Shown here: positions 32,905 through 42,050 of the stretch, piece by piece
Position numbering within the stretch: the stretch's first letter is position 1
How the letters are laid out: the number at the start of each line of letters is the position of its first letter
Assembly (NCBI RefSeq): GCF_030551255.1
Contig: NZ_CP130630.1
Span: forward strand, 3,205,501-3,269,500
DNA length: 64,000 bases
Reading direction: 5' to 3'
Origin: Streptomyces sp. NL15-2K
Lineage (GTDB): Bacteria; Actinomycetota; Actinomycetes; Streptomycetales; Streptomycetaceae
The notes under the pieces: model-generated
The model's database searches: none
Told to the model about the DNA's origin: nothing
Seen by the model: the letters and a program-made list of their open reading frames with translations, nothing else
Position numbers and translations under genes: made by a program

Positions 32905-35547
32905 ATGTCAGTGCCTTCACCACTCAGTCAGCACCGGTCGGCGAGGGGGCTCCGCGCCTCGTCGGCCGTACCCCTGGCCGTACTGGTGGTGAGCGCCGCG
33001 GCCGCCGGCGCGGTGGCCGCGGCGGCGCCCGAGGCCGCCCGCGCCTGGACGGTGACGGCGGTTCTGGTCGCCTGGCTCTGTATGGCGGTCACCGTCGTCG
33101 TCAGCGCCGTGCTGGTCCGGCGTTCCCGCCGGTCCACCGCGGCGCGGGACGCCGAAGTCGGCCAGCTCAGGGCACAGTTGGCGCAGTTGGTCGCGGAGTC
33201 CGCGCATCTGGGGAACGTGACACTGCCCTTGGTCGCGAAACGTCTGCGGGACGCGGCTAGCGCGCATGACGCCCTGACGAGCGTGCCGATACCGTCCGAT
33301 CCGCAACTGCGCCTGATCCTGGAGACCTTCGCCTCCGTGGTGGAACAGGACGTGCGGCATGCCGCGGCCCTGGACACCGAACGGCAGCAGGCGCAGCGCG
33401 AACTGGCCGAGGGCGCCGTCGAACTGGAACGGCTGACGCGGGAGACCCTGCCCACCGCGGTCTCGAGGCTGCGGGAAGGCAACTCGGCCGACACCGTGCT
33501 CGCGGAGCTTCAGTGGCCGCGGTCCCGCCTGCTGAGTGCCCCCGGCGAATCGTTCTTGCGTGAACTCGCCCAAAGCGAACGACGGGCCGCCGCCGCGCAG
33601 GCCGCCTCGGCCAAGGCACTGAGCCGGGTCCAGGCCAAGGCCGTCAGCATGCTCGCCGACCTGCGGGAGATGCAGGAGCGGCACGGCGAGGAGGTCTTCG
33701 GCGACCTGCTGAGGCTGGATCACAGCACCTCGCAGCTGGGCCTCATGACCGACCGGCTGGCCCTGCTCATGGGCGGCCGGGCCAGCCGCGCCTGGAACAA
33801 GCCGATCGTGATGGAGAGCATCCTGCGCGGCGCGGTCGGCCGGATCGCCGCGTACCGGCGCGTACGACTGCACTGCTCGACGAGCGCCGCGATCTCCGGC
33901 TTCGCCGCGGAAGGCGTCATGCACCTGCTCGCCGAGCTGACGGACAACGCCGCGAACTTCTCGCCGCCGATCGACGAGGTCCATGTGTACGTCGAGGAGC
34001 GCAGCGCCGGGATCGTCGTCACGATCGAGGACAGCGGCCTGAAGATGGCCGACGCGGCCATGCGGCGCGCCGAGGAGGCGGTTGCGGGGCGGATGACGGA
34101 CCTCGCCTCGCTGCAGGGCACGCGGCTCGGCCTGGCCGTGGTCGGGCGGCTGGCCGTCAAGTACGGCATCAGCGTCAACTACCGGCCGTCGTCGCGCGGC
34201 GGCACCGGCGTCGTCGTACTGCTGCCCCCGCAACTGCTCGCCCAGCAGCGTGACCCCGCACCGCGGGAGAGCGCGCGCCGTTCGCCGGGCGCGGTGCCCG
34301 CGCCCGGGGGGCCCACCCGCACGACGGACTCCACGCCGGGGCATGCCCGCACCGCAGACGCCGCGTTCGGGACGGCGCGTTCTACAGACCCTGGGCCGGG
34401 GCACGTCCGCACCGCAGACGCCGCGTTCGGGGCCGCGCGTACTGCAGACGCCGCGGCCGAGACCCCGCACACCACAGATCCTGCGTTCGGGACCGCGCGT
34501 ACTACAGACGGCGCGGCCGAGACCCCGCACACCACAGATCCTGCGTTCGGGACCGCGCGTACTACAGACGGCGCGGCCGAGACCCCGCACACCACAGACC
34601 CCGCATCCGAGACCCCGCGCACCACAGACCCTGCGTTCGGGACCGCCCACACCGCAGACCCTGCGCCGGGGCACGCCCACACCACAGACCCCACGCTCGG
34701 GACCGCCCGCACCACAGACGGCGCAGCCGAGACCCCGCACACCACAGACCCCGCATCCGAGACCGCCCGCACCACAGACCCTGCGCCGGGGCACGCCGAC
34801 ACCACAGACCCCACGCTCGGGACCGCCCGCACCACAGACGGCACGGCCGAGACCCCGCACACCACAGACCCCGCATCCGGGACCACCCGCACCACAGACC
34901 CTGCGCCCGAGACCCCGCACACCACACACCCCACGCCGAGGCACGCCCACACCACAGACCCCACGCCCGGGACCGCCCACACCACAGACGGCACGCCGGG
35001 ACCCGCCCACTCGGACCCCATGCCGGGCCCCGCCCACTCGGACCCCATGCCGGCGCCTGCCTTCACCGCAGACCCCACGCCGGCACCCGCCCACACCACG
35101 CGGCCCGACGCCACGGCATGGCCCGATGCCATGGCGCGGCCCCACGCGGAGGCGGAACGCCCCGAGCAGTCCGCTCACCACCGTTCCGCGGGCTCCACCC
35201 CGAACGGTCTGCCCGTCCGCGCGCCCGGCCGCACCATGGCGGAGGCCGAACGCGAACGTCGGCAGCGCAGGGCGGCGGCCGACGCCGCCTCGCAGGACGA
35301 GGGCCGGGCGGGAGGCCGTTCGGCGGCGCGCGACGCGGGTGCACGCTTCGGTGCCTTCCATCGCGGACGCCTGTCCGGCAGCGGCGCCACCGGGCCCGGG
35401 GCCCCAGCGGGACCCGAGGGTGGCCGCCTCGACTCCGAGGCCCCCCGCGGACCCGAGGTCCGCCCCGCCTCCGAGCCCTCTCGCGGACCCGAGGTCCGCC
35501 CCGCCTCCGAGACCCGCCCCGCCTCCGAACCGCCGTCCACCCCGTAG
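32905..35547 (+). CDS. cvnA: Conservon sensor-kinase-like protein CvnA with decapeptide repeats
   Basis: An 880-residue CvnA-type protein, the membrane sensor of a conservon (G-protein-like signalling set of actinomycetes). Two hydrophobic helices lie in residues 20-75 (VPLAVLVVSAAAAGAVAAAA and VTAVLVAWLCMAVTVVVSAV), then a coiled-coil region. An HATPase domain has LLAELTDNAANFSPP (N box), IEDSGLKM, and LGLAVVGRLAVKYG; a phosphoacceptor His domain is not obvious. From about residue 472 to 736 the protein consists of degenerate ten-residue repeats (RTTDPAFGTA type). It ends with REMPxxE-like repeats rich in Pro and Arg. First gene of the cvnABCD-P450 operon. Confidence 0.9.
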   Translation: MSVPSPLSQHRSARGLRASSAVPLAVLVVSAAAAGAVAAAAPEAARAWTVTAVLVAWLCMAVTVVVSAVLVRRSRRSTAARDAEVGQLRAQLAQLVAESAHLGNVTLPLVAKRLRDAASAHDALTSVPIPSDPQLRLILETFASVVEQDVRHAAALDTERQQAQRELAEGAVELERLTRETLPTAVSRLREGNSADTVLAELQWPRSRLLSAPGESFLRELAQSERRAAAAQAASAKALSRVQAKAVSMLADLREMQERHGEEVFGDLLRLDHSTSQLGLMTDRLALLMGGRASRAWNKPIVMESILRGAVGRIAAYRRVRLHCSTSAAISGFAAEGVMHLLAELTDNAANFSPPIDEVHVYVEERSAGIVVTIEDSGLKMADAAMRRAEEAVAGRMTDLASLQGTRLGLAVVGRLAVKYGISVNYRPSSRGGTGVVVLLPPQLLAQQRDPAPRESARRSPGAVPAPGGPTRTTDSTPGHARTADAAFGTARSTDPGPGHVRTADAAFGAARTADAAAETPHTTDPAFGTARTTDGAAETPHTTDPAFGTARTTDGAAETPHTTDPASETPRTTDPAFGTAHTADPAPGHAHTTDPTLGTARTTDGAAETPHTTDPASETARTTDPAPGHADTTDPTLGTARTTDGTAETPHTTDPASGTTRTTDPAPETPHTTHPTPRHAHTTDPTPGTAHTTDGTPGPAHSDPMPGPAHSDPMPAPAFTADPTPAPAHTTRPDATAWPDAMARPHAEAERPEQSAHHRSAGSTPNGLPVRAPGRTMAEAERERRQRRAAADAASQDEGRAGGRSAARDAGARFGAFHRGRLSGSGATGPGAPAGPEGGRLDSEAPRGPEVRPASEPSRGPEVRPASETRPASEPPSTP
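34318..35112 (+). repeat. 30-bp coding tandem repeats in cvnA
   Basis: Roughly 23-26 copies of a 30-bp unit encoding (R/H)TTDPxxGTA or (R/H)TTDxxAETP. Several neighbouring units are identical at the DNA level over 60 bp or more (for example around 34460-34590), which shows recent duplication. The frame stays open throughout. On the opposite strand the same DNA gives a long Cys-Gly-Val-rich shadow frame that is not a gene. Confidence 0.9.
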
Positions 35548-35634
35548 ACCACAGTCCATGCCCTTCCCGTACGGCGCCCGGGGCCCCGGCGCCCACGTCC
35601 CCGCTCGACTTCGTGAGATTGGAGGAACGGGTCG

Positions 35635-36093
35635 GTGACCGGACAGCCGGGCACAACCGCCCCATCACCCACCATGCAGACCACCGACAACAGCCTCACC
35701 TGGCTCCTGCAGAACCTTCTGGAGCGCACTCCCGGCACGCGGCACGCCCTGGTCCTGTCCCGGGACGGCCTGAAGCTGTGCTGGACCGAGCACCTGACGC
35801 TCGACCAGGCCGACCAGCTGGCGGCGATCTGCTCGGGCATACAGGCCCTCGCCCAGGGCGCGTCCGTCGAGTTCGGCGACGGATCCGGCGGTGTCCGCCA
35901 CTCCATGACCGAGTTCCACGGCGGCCTGCTGTTCATCGTCGAGGCAGGCGAAGGGGCGCATCTGGCGGTCGTCGCCCAGGAGACCGCCGACCCCGGAGTG
36001 GTGGGTCACCAGATGACCGAGCTGGTCGAGCAGATCGGCGAGCATCTGCGGGCCGAGCCCCGCCAACCCGCTCAGGGGAGCACCTCGTCGTGA
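35635..36093 (+). CDS. cvnB: Conservon roadblock/LC7 protein CvnB
   Basis: A 152-residue roadblock/LC7-fold protein: LTWLLQNLLERTPGTRHALVLSRDGLKLCWTEHL, then AICSGIQALAQGASVEFG and FIVEAGEGAHLAVVAQETADPGVVGHQMTELVEQIGEHL. In conservons CvnB works with the GTPase CvnD, probably as a GTPase-activating or docking partner. GTG start at 35635, with GGAGGA 12 bases upstream; the ATG at 35674 is an alternative. The stop overlaps the cvnC start (TGATG). Confidence 0.92.
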   Translation: MTGQPGTTAPSPTMQTTDNSLTWLLQNLLERTPGTRHALVLSRDGLKLCWTEHLTLDQADQLAAICSGIQALAQGASVEFGDGSGGVRHSMTEFHGGLLFIVEAGEGAHLAVVAQETADPGVVGHQMTELVEQIGEHLRAEPRQPAQGSTSS

Positions 36094-36446
36094 TGCGCAG
36101 GCCCGTGGACACCGGTGATCCCGACCGGCTCTACACGGTCACGGGCGGACGCAGCCGTGCTGACGACTCGTTCGATCTGGTCACCCTGGTGGTCAGTGAG
36201 TGCGAGCCCACCGCGGGGATGCAGTCGGAGCACGCCCGGATCCTCGAACTGTGCCGGCATCCGACGGCCGTGGTCGAGATCGCCGCGGAGCTGAAGCTGC
36301 CGATCACGGTGGTGCGCATCCTGCTCGGCGACCTGCTCGCCACGGGCCGTATCACCGCCCGCCACCCGCGCGCGGCGCGGTCCGTCGCCTCGCTCCCCGA
36401 TTCCGCCCTTCTCAAGGAGGTGCTCCATGGGCTCCGCAACCTCTGA
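36093..36446 (+). CDS. cvnC: Conservon DUF742 protein CvnC
   Basis: A 117-residue DUF742 protein. The N-terminus PDRLYTVTGGRSRADDSFDLVTLVV and a winged-helix-like part HARILELCRHPTAVVEIAAELKLPITVVRILLGDLLATGRI are typical of CvnC. It ends in SALLKEVLHGLRNL, and its end overlaps cvnD by 20 bp. The ATG at 36093 shares bases with the cvnB stop; GTG at 36090 is an alternative. Role within the complex unknown. Confidence 0.92.
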   Translation: MRRPVDTGDPDRLYTVTGGRSRADDSFDLVTLVVSECEPTAGMQSEHARILELCRHPTAVVEIAAELKLPITVVRILLGDLLATGRITARHPRAARSVASLPDSALLKEVLHGLRNL

Positions 36447-37071
36447 GCTGCCTTCCCGGCGTACGCCCCTGGCCGACGCCGCGGAGACCGGCCTGAAGAT
36501 CGTCGTCGTGGGCGGATTCGGGGTCGGCAAGACGACCCTGGTCCGCTCGGTCAGCGAGATCCGGCCGCTCAACACCGAAGAGGTGATGACGCAGGCCGGT
36601 GTCGGCGTCGACGAGACGAGCGGGGTGGCGGCGAAGACCACCACGACGGTGGCGTTCGACTTCGGGCGGATCAGCCTCAACGAGCACATGGTCCTCTACC
36701 TCTTCGGTGCACCGGGCCAGGAACGCTTCTGGTTCCTCTGGGACCGGCTCTTCTCCGGAACGCTCGGTGCGGTCGTCCTGGTCGACACGCGCCGGATGGA
36801 CGACTCCTGGTACGCGATAGACCGGCTGGAACACCATCGGACGCCGTTCGTCGTGGCCGTCAACCGGTTCGACGACGATCCCTCCCGGCACTCCCTGGAC
36901 GAGATCCGCCAGGCACTCGCCCTGCCCGAGCACGTGCCGCTGATCGACTGCGACGCGCGCGTCAGGTCGTCGGGCAAGAACGTACTGATCACCCTCGTGA
37001 ACCACCTCTACGAACTGGCCATGACCCGGGAGAACACGGAGCAGCCGGAGATGACGGAGATGACACCGTGA
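36427..37071 (+). CDS. cvnD: Conservon small GTPase CvnD
   Basis: A 214-residue Ras-like ATP/GTP-binding protein. P-loop GGFGVGKT at residues 29-36; the switch I area is TTTTVAFDFGRI; the DxxG motif is replaced by LFGAPGQERFWFLWD, as usual in this family; NRFD acts as the base-recognition NKxD equivalent. Membrane-associated with CvnA in the studied systems. The 3' end overlaps the P450 gene by 4 bp (GTGA), so the operon is translationally coupled. AGGAGG lies upstream of the start inside cvnC. Confidence 0.93.
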   Translation: MGSATSELPSRRTPLADAAETGLKIVVVGGFGVGKTTLVRSVSEIRPLNTEEVMTQAGVGVDETSGVAAKTTTTVAFDFGRISLNEHMVLYLFGAPGQERFWFLWDRLFSGTLGAVVLVDTRRMDDSWYAIDRLEHHRTPFVVAVNRFDDDPSRHSLDEIRQALALPEHVPLIDCDARVRSSGKNVLITLVNHLYELAMTRENTEQPEMTEMTP

Positions 37072-38315
37072 CCGACGCAGGCCCCTCCTCCCCGGGCTGC
37101 CCCGCCCACGCGGGCGCGGTGCGCCTGGCCGGTCTGGAGTACCAGCAGACCCCGTCGCAGCTGTACCGCACCCTGCGCCGGGAGCACGGCTCGGTGGCGC
37201 CCGTTCTGCTCGACGGGGACATCCCAGCCTGGCTGGTCCTCGGCTACTCCGAGGTCAGCTATGTGACGGGCCACGACGAGCTGTTCGCCCGGGATTCGCG
37301 CCGCTGGAACCAGTGGGAGAACATCGCCCCGGACTGGCCGCTGCTGCCCTTCGTCGGCTACCAGCCGTCGGTACTGTTCACCGAGGGCGCGGAACACCGG
37401 CGCCGGGCGGGGGTGATCACCGAGGCGCTGTCGGGTGTCGACCAGTTCGAACTGGCCCGCGAGTGCGAGCAGATCGCCGACCGGCTCATCACGTCGTTCG
37501 CCGGAAGCGGCCAGGCCGAGCTGATGAGCGCGTACGCGCACGCCCTGCCGATGCGCGCCGCGGTCCAGATGTGCGGGATGCCGCACGCCGGTACGGACAC
37601 CCAGCGACTCGTGGACGACCTGCGGATCTCCCTGGACGCGGCGGAGGGCGACGACCCGGTGGCCGCGTACGGCCGGGTGGGCGAGCGGATCCAGCAACTG
37701 GTGAAGGACAAACGGGACAGGCCCGGCCCCGACGTCACCTCGCGGATGCTCCAGCACCCGGCCGGTCTCACCGACGAGGAAGTCGTCCAGGACCTCATCT
37801 CCGTCATCGCCGCGGCACAGCAACCGACGGCCAACTGGATCTGCAACACCCTCCGGTTGCTGCTCACCGACGAGCGTTTCGCCCTGAACGTCTCCGGCGG
37901 CCGGCTCAGCGTGGGCGAGGCACTGAACGAGGTGCTGTGGCTCGACACGCCGACGCAGAACTTCATCGGCCGCTGGGCAGTGCGCGACACCCAGCTCGGC
38001 GGACGGCAGATCCGCGCGGGCGACTGCCTCGTACTCGGCCTCGCCGCCGCCAACACCGACCCGCAGATCTGGCCGGACGGGCACGTCGGCTCGGAGAACG
38101 CCGCACACCTGTCGTTCAGCAACGGAGAACACCGCTGCCCCTACCCGGCCCCACTGCTGGCCGACGTCATCGCCCGCACGGCGGTCGAGACGCTGCTGGA
38201 GCGGCTGCCCGACCTGGTCCTGGAGGTGGAACCGGAGGAGCTGACCTGGCGCCCGTCCATCTGGATGCGCGGGCTGACCTCGCTGCCGGTGCGGTTCACG
38301 CCGGTGGTGCAGTAG
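37068..38315 (+). CDS. Conservon-associated cytochrome P450, CYP157-like
   Basis: A 415-residue P450. The heme-ligand loop LSFSNGEHRCPYPAPLLA has Cys357. The I-helix region reads SVIAAAQQPTANW, with Gln-Gln where acidic-Thr is usual. In helix K, where nearly all P450s have ExxR, this protein has E288-V-L-W291, so the Arg is missing. That matches the CYP157 family, which occurs in conservons and was reported to break the ExxR rule. It is the last gene of the operon. Substrate and redox partner unknown; a signalling rather than metabolic role is possible. Confidence 0.88.
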   Translation: MTDAGPSSPGCPAHAGAVRLAGLEYQQTPSQLYRTLRREHGSVAPVLLDGDIPAWLVLGYSEVSYVTGHDELFARDSRRWNQWENIAPDWPLLPFVGYQPSVLFTEGAEHRRRAGVITEALSGVDQFELARECEQIADRLITSFAGSGQAELMSAYAHALPMRAAVQMCGMPHAGTDTQRLVDDLRISLDAAEGDDPVAAYGRVGERIQQLVKDKRDRPGPDVTSRMLQHPAGLTDEEVVQDLISVIAAAQQPTANWICNTLRLLLTDERFALNVSGGRLSVGEALNEVLWLDTPTQNFIGRWAVRDTQLGGRQIRAGDCLVLGLAAANTDPQIWPDGHVGSENAAHLSFSNGEHRCPYPAPLLADVIARTAVETLLERLPDLVLEVEPEELTWRPSIWMRGLTSLPVRFTPVVQ

Positions 38316-38363
38316 CGCGCTGGTGCTCGCGCCGTACCGATACGAAGATCAGTCCCCCGGGGA

Positions 38364-39590
38364 TCACCCCGCCACGGGCGTGAAGCGCACCGGCAAGTGC
38401 TGCGGCCCCCGGGTGAAAACGCCCTTCTCCACAGGGTCGAACCCGTCCGCGAACCGCACGTCCGGCATGGCATCAAGGAGTTGGCCCACCCCGATCTCGA
38501 CCTCGGCCTTGGCAAGCAGGGCCCCGACGCAGAAGTGCCGGCCGAGCGCGAAGGCAAGGTGATCGGCGGCGGCCGAAAAGGCGGTCGTCGTCGTCAAATC
38601 ATCCCGGAAGATGTCGAAGCGATCCGGGTCCTCGTACCGCTCTTCGTCCCGATTGGCAGCACCGATCAGACAGGTGACAGTGGCACCGGCCGGGACGGTA
38701 CCCCCGCTGAGCGCGACCTCGGTCGCCGACTGCCGCATGATCATGTGGACGGGCGGCGTGTAGCGCAACGTCTCGGCAAAGGCACGCGCGATCAGACCAC
38801 GATCCTCCCGCACGGCCGCCAACTGCTCGGGATGCACCAGCAGGTTGGCGAAAATACTGGCGATAGCCTTATCGGTGGTCTCGCCACCAGCCGCGAGCAG
38901 CAAACTACAGAAGGACTTGATGTCCTCGTCACTCATCTTCACGCCGTCGACCTCGGCGGCGCACAGCGTGGACAACAGGTCGTCACCGAGGTTCTCGCGG
39001 CGCTCCCGGATGATCGGCACCATGTACTCGGCGAACTCCACCCGCGTCCGCTCACCGGCCGCGGCCACGTCGGGATCACCCGACAGATTACTGAGAAAGG
39101 CGATGACCGAGGTGTACCACCCGTGGAACCGTGCGTGATCGGCCTTGTCGAGCCCCAGCATGTCCGCGATCACGTTGACGGGAAAGCGGGTCGCGTAGTC
39201 CCCCACCAGGTCCGCAGCCCCGCGGTGCCGGAAGGCATCGATCAGCTCACGCGAATTGCGCTCGATCACGGGCAGGAACTTCTCCTGCAAGTCGCTACCA
39301 CGAAACGCCGGCGCGACGAGCGCACGCCGCACCGCGTGCTCACGTCCGCTGAGCTGGAGGATCGTCTTCCCGTGCACGGGCTCGATCTGCCAGTCGTAGT
39401 TGTCGGTGGTGAACTCACCGTTCTTGTCCTTGAAGACGCGCTCCACGTCCTCGTAACGGGAGATGATGTAGCTCTGGGTGGCCTCGTGCCAGATGAGCGG
39501 AGCCTTCTCCCGCATCACGCGATAGGCCCGGTAGGGCTGGGCGGCGAACTCGGGCGAGAGGATGTCGGGGACCTGCTGTGCGGTGGCCAT
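38364..39590 (-). CDS. Cytochrome P450 (canonical motifs)
   Basis: A 408-residue soluble bacterial P450. I helix LLLAAGGETTDKAI (AGxET), K helix FAETLRYTPP with a normal ExxR, heme loop LAFALGRHFCVGALLAKAEVE. It is convergent with the conservon P450 (48-bp gap). In S. coelicolor conservons CYP157 members are often paired with a CYP154-type P450; here the partner is on the other strand, so a functional pair is possible but not shown. ATG 39590 with GGGAG just upstream. Confidence 0.9.
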   Translation of the reverse strand: MATAQQVPDILSPEFAAQPYRAYRVMREKAPLIWHEATQSYIISRYEDVERVFKDKNGEFTTDNYDWQIEPVHGKTILQLSGREHAVRRALVAPAFRGSDLQEKFLPVIERNSRELIDAFRHRGAADLVGDYATRFPVNVIADMLGLDKADHARFHGWYTSVIAFLSNLSGDPDVAAAGERTRVEFAEYMVPIIRERRENLGDDLLSTLCAAEVDGVKMSDEDIKSFCSLLLAAGGETTDKAIASIFANLLVHPEQLAAVREDRGLIARAFAETLRYTPPVHMIMRQSATEVALSGGTVPAGATVTCLIGAANRDEERYEDPDRFDIFRDDLTTTTAFSAAADHLAFALGRHFCVGALLAKAEVEIGVGQLLDAMPDVRFADGFDPVEKGVFTRGPQHLPVRFTPVAG

Positions 39591-39726
39591 GGAGCTCCCT
39601 GGGGTGGGTAACGAGCCTGTCGCACAAGGCTATTGATCACCCGGCTGAGGGGACAGCTGAGTCCTGGCCGACTGTTGAGTTATGGACAGCTATCGCTGAA
39701 AGTGGGATTTCGGCCGTGGGCCGGGT

Positions 39727-39833
39727 GGCAGACGAGTCGGGCTGTACGCCGAGGACAGACTCGAGTTTGGCGAAAGTGCCTTCTGAGCTGCGTGAACTCT
39801 TCGCGTAGATAGAGGCCGTGCACATCGCGCACA
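39727..39833. repeat. Left copy of a diverged direct repeat bracketing the defence island
   Basis: Contains GGCAGACGAGTCGG.CTGT.C (39727 onward, 32 bases) and, 84 bases further, AGAGGCCGTGCACA (39811 onward). The same two blocks in the same order and at 83-base spacing occur at 52468 and 52551. The first block matches in 29 of 32 positions; the intervening bases are diverged. The pair encloses the helicase/OLD/type I R-M genes. Confidence 0.6.
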
Positions 39834-39840
39834 CTCCCGC

Positions 39841-40115
39841 ATGATCCAGGACCCTGCACGGCCGCTCGGCCCAAGGGAATCCCTCCGTCGAGTTGGCCAC
39901 ATCATCCATGGCGCCTGGAGCGTCGAAGCCCCCAACGGCTTCCTCACCGTCGCATTCACCGCCCACGAATGGTCGGGTGAACCGGAGAACCGCGCAAGCA
40001 CGCCCAGGTCTGCTCGGTCAATGCTGATGCCATCCCCGGGGAATCCGTGGACACCACCGCCAGCGCTCTGCGGGGGTATCTCACCGACGGGCCCCAGGTG
40101 TCCCTGGACGGCTGA
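39841..40115 (+). pseudogene. Remnant of a small gene, frameshifted
   Basis: An ATG at 39841 starts MIQDPARPLGPRESLRRVG and continues with GAWSVEAPNGFLTVAFTAHEWSGEPEN, which looks like real protein. It then loses sense, while another frame from about 39990 gives RKHAQVCSVNADAIPGES and ALRGYLTDGPQVSLDG before a TGA. Together they look like one short gene with a frameshift. I cannot name the family. Confidence 0.35.
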
Positions 40116-40216
40116 AAGTAGGGAGGGCTTCCGGTGCCAGGCCGTGAACGCACCGCCTGCCGGTAGAGACACGACGTGGCTGGGGCAGCCAGCTCCACGG
40201 CTTTAAGGCTGGATCA

Positions 40217-42034
40217 TCAGATGACTCGTGGCCACGCGGGTACGGGGCAACTGCACGTCTGACGCGGGAAGGCCGCGACCTCGCGTGGTAAATCGACGGC
40301 CAGTGGAGGCAGGGCTGGCGAGATCAGTGCGCCCTGAAACTCCGGCAGCTGCCGGTAGGAAGCGATGTCCCGACCCACGAACAGGTCTTCGAGCACAGCA
40401 AGCAGGCTGTTAACCCGCGCTGGCAGCGGTGAGGATGGGTCCGCATAGGCTTGGCTGAGCGACGCGCCGATGTTGGCTGCCTTCCAGGGGTTGTCCTTCT
40501 CCTCGGTGATGCCGAGCCAGCGCTCGATGGTGCCGGTGAGACGAACCGCGCCGGCGAAGGTTGACTCTGCATCGTTGGCGGACGCCGTCAACGCGGTGAG
40601 CGCCGATGCGTCCTCGCACAGCCGCTTCTTGAGGGTGTTCTGAGTTGTGGCCATGACCGCGTCCTCGTCCCAGAGAACAACGTGCGGGATACCGAACAGG
40701 GAAAGACTGCTCGCCGCACGATGCAACTCGAATTTGCCGAACGCGCTGAGGACGCCGACGTTGGGGCCGAGTTTGGCCAGGAGACCCCGACGGGCCAGCC
40801 ACTCGAAGAACAACACGTCGCTAGGACCTTCGACGACGATCACCCGGTCGGCGAAGAAGGCAGCGGCCCGGTGCGCGTCCAGGTCGTAAAGAACCCGGTC
40901 CCGTTCCTCGTCGGCCGTGGTCAGACGGGCAGTCTTGAAACAGGAGCGAGAGCCCACGGCGTAGGCCGAGCGAGTGTGTATGTCTGAGAGAACCCTGCTC
41001 ACGCGAGCGGGAGAAGGCGACGCCACTTCGATCCGGTGGAGCATACGACGCACCCGGGTGATCGCTTCAGGGGAAGTCTCGGCAGCCGCGATCACGGATG
41101 CGTTGTGTGTGGTGATAGTCACTGCCGTGTTGCCCGCGGCAACGAGTTGGTGCAGGTCGTGGGCGAGTCGGGTCACCTGGGAAGGGTGGAGGAAGGCTTC
41201 CGGCTCCTCGAAGAGGACCCACCGGAAGGCGCCCTCCTTGGCCTGAGCTCGTAGCCGTGCGGCCGCTTGGATCAGCGCGGCGACCATGGTGCGCTGCACG
41301 CCGGATCCCTGGGTCTCCAGCGGGCGGTGAGTGCCCTCTTGGTGGAGTCGCAGCTCGATCAGGTGGCGCATGATCAGCTCGTTGGACAGCTCTCCGACGT
41401 CGACCTTTGCGGACAGGCCCCAGGGCATCAGCGCCTCGTCGAGATCGCTCTCGAGGTCGGTGATGGGCCCTTCCTGCAAGGCACTGCTCAGCGTTCCGAG
41501 AGCGGCCCTAGCGGTCATGAGCATGGTCTCGATGTGCCGCTCGGAGAAGGCCAGGAGCAGTACGTCCCGCAAAGGCGAGGGACCGGTAAGCGACATGTGG
41601 TCGGCCATCTTGCTGATCGCCGGGATGTAAACGCACTGACCGAGCTTGGCGGCACTGGTCCAGCCGGTCGGCTGTGGTTCACCGCCGTCCTGGGGAATCA
41701 GGTAGTAAGCCCCGGCAAGACGGTCAGTGCTCTTGGTGAACCAGCGCCGGATCCGGAGGAGATCGCCGTCGACGAGGTCGACGCCGATCTGCTTGGCCTC
41801 GGCGGCGTCAACGCTGAAGTCGATCTCCACCCAGGATTCTGCACCAGGCTCCGCGTGCCAGGGATAGTCTCGGGTTTCGTCCCAGTCCAGTGCGCCGTAG
41901 AACAGTAGGATCGCATCCATCAAAGTGGACTTTCCCGCGTTGTTCGGGCCGATCAGCGCGCCGAACGGACGCAGGTGCAGTTCGACGTCGAGGGCGCCGC
42001 GAATGTTCTGGATGGCCACGCGTAGGGGGCGCAC
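40217..42034 (-). CDS. OLD-family ATPase/TOPRIM endonuclease (GajA-like)
   Basis: A 605-residue protein with an ABC-type ATPase head: IQNIRGALDVELHLRPFGALIGPNNAGKSTL (P-loop 29-36), signature-like ETQGSGVQRTM, Walker B WVLFEEPEAFLHP, and TTHNASVI. A TOPRIM nuclease domain follows: VIVVEGPSDVLFFEWLARR (Glu), then VVLWDEDAVMATT (DxD-like). This is the make-up of OLD nucleases and of GajA in Gabija anti-phage systems. GTG start 42034 with GAGGAG upstream, 16 bp after the helicase gene, so the two form an operon. Confidence 0.86.
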   Translation of the reverse strand: MRPLRVAIQNIRGALDVELHLRPFGALIGPNNAGKSTLMDAILLFYGALDWDETRDYPWHAEPGAESWVEIDFSVDAAEAKQIGVDLVDGDLLRIRRWFTKSTDRLAGAYYLIPQDGGEPQPTGWTSAAKLGQCVYIPAISKMADHMSLTGPSPLRDVLLLAFSERHIETMLMTARAALGTLSSALQEGPITDLESDLDEALMPWGLSAKVDVGELSNELIMRHLIELRLHQEGTHRPLETQGSGVQRTMVAALIQAAARLRAQAKEGAFRWVLFEEPEAFLHPSQVTRLAHDLHQLVAAGNTAVTITTHNASVIAAAETSPEAITRVRRMLHRIEVASPSPARVSRVLSDIHTRSAYAVGSRSCFKTARLTTADEERDRVLYDLDAHRAAAFFADRVIVVEGPSDVLFFEWLARRGLLAKLGPNVGVLSAFGKFELHRAASSLSLFGIPHVVLWDEDAVMATTQNTLKKRLCEDASALTALTASANDAESTFAGAVRLTGTIERWLGITEEKDNPWKAANIGASLSQAYADPSSPLPARVNSLLAVLEDLFVGRDIASYRQLPEFQGALISPALPPLAVDLPREVAAFPRQTCSCPVPAWPRVI

Positions 42035-42050
42035 GGGAGGCTCCTCGAAC

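Noticed and set aside
34318..35112. Regular 30-bp repeats considered as a CRISPR array
   Set aside because: The units are contiguous with no spacers, they keep one reading frame and encode decapeptides within cvnA; no cas gene is present.
32917..35559. Long minus-strand open frame antisense to cvnA, rich in Cys-Gly-Val repeats
   Set aside because: It is the reverse reading of the 30-bp repeat array and the GC-rich cvnA gene; composition is that of a shadow frame, there is no ribosome site, and the forward frame has clear CvnA domains.
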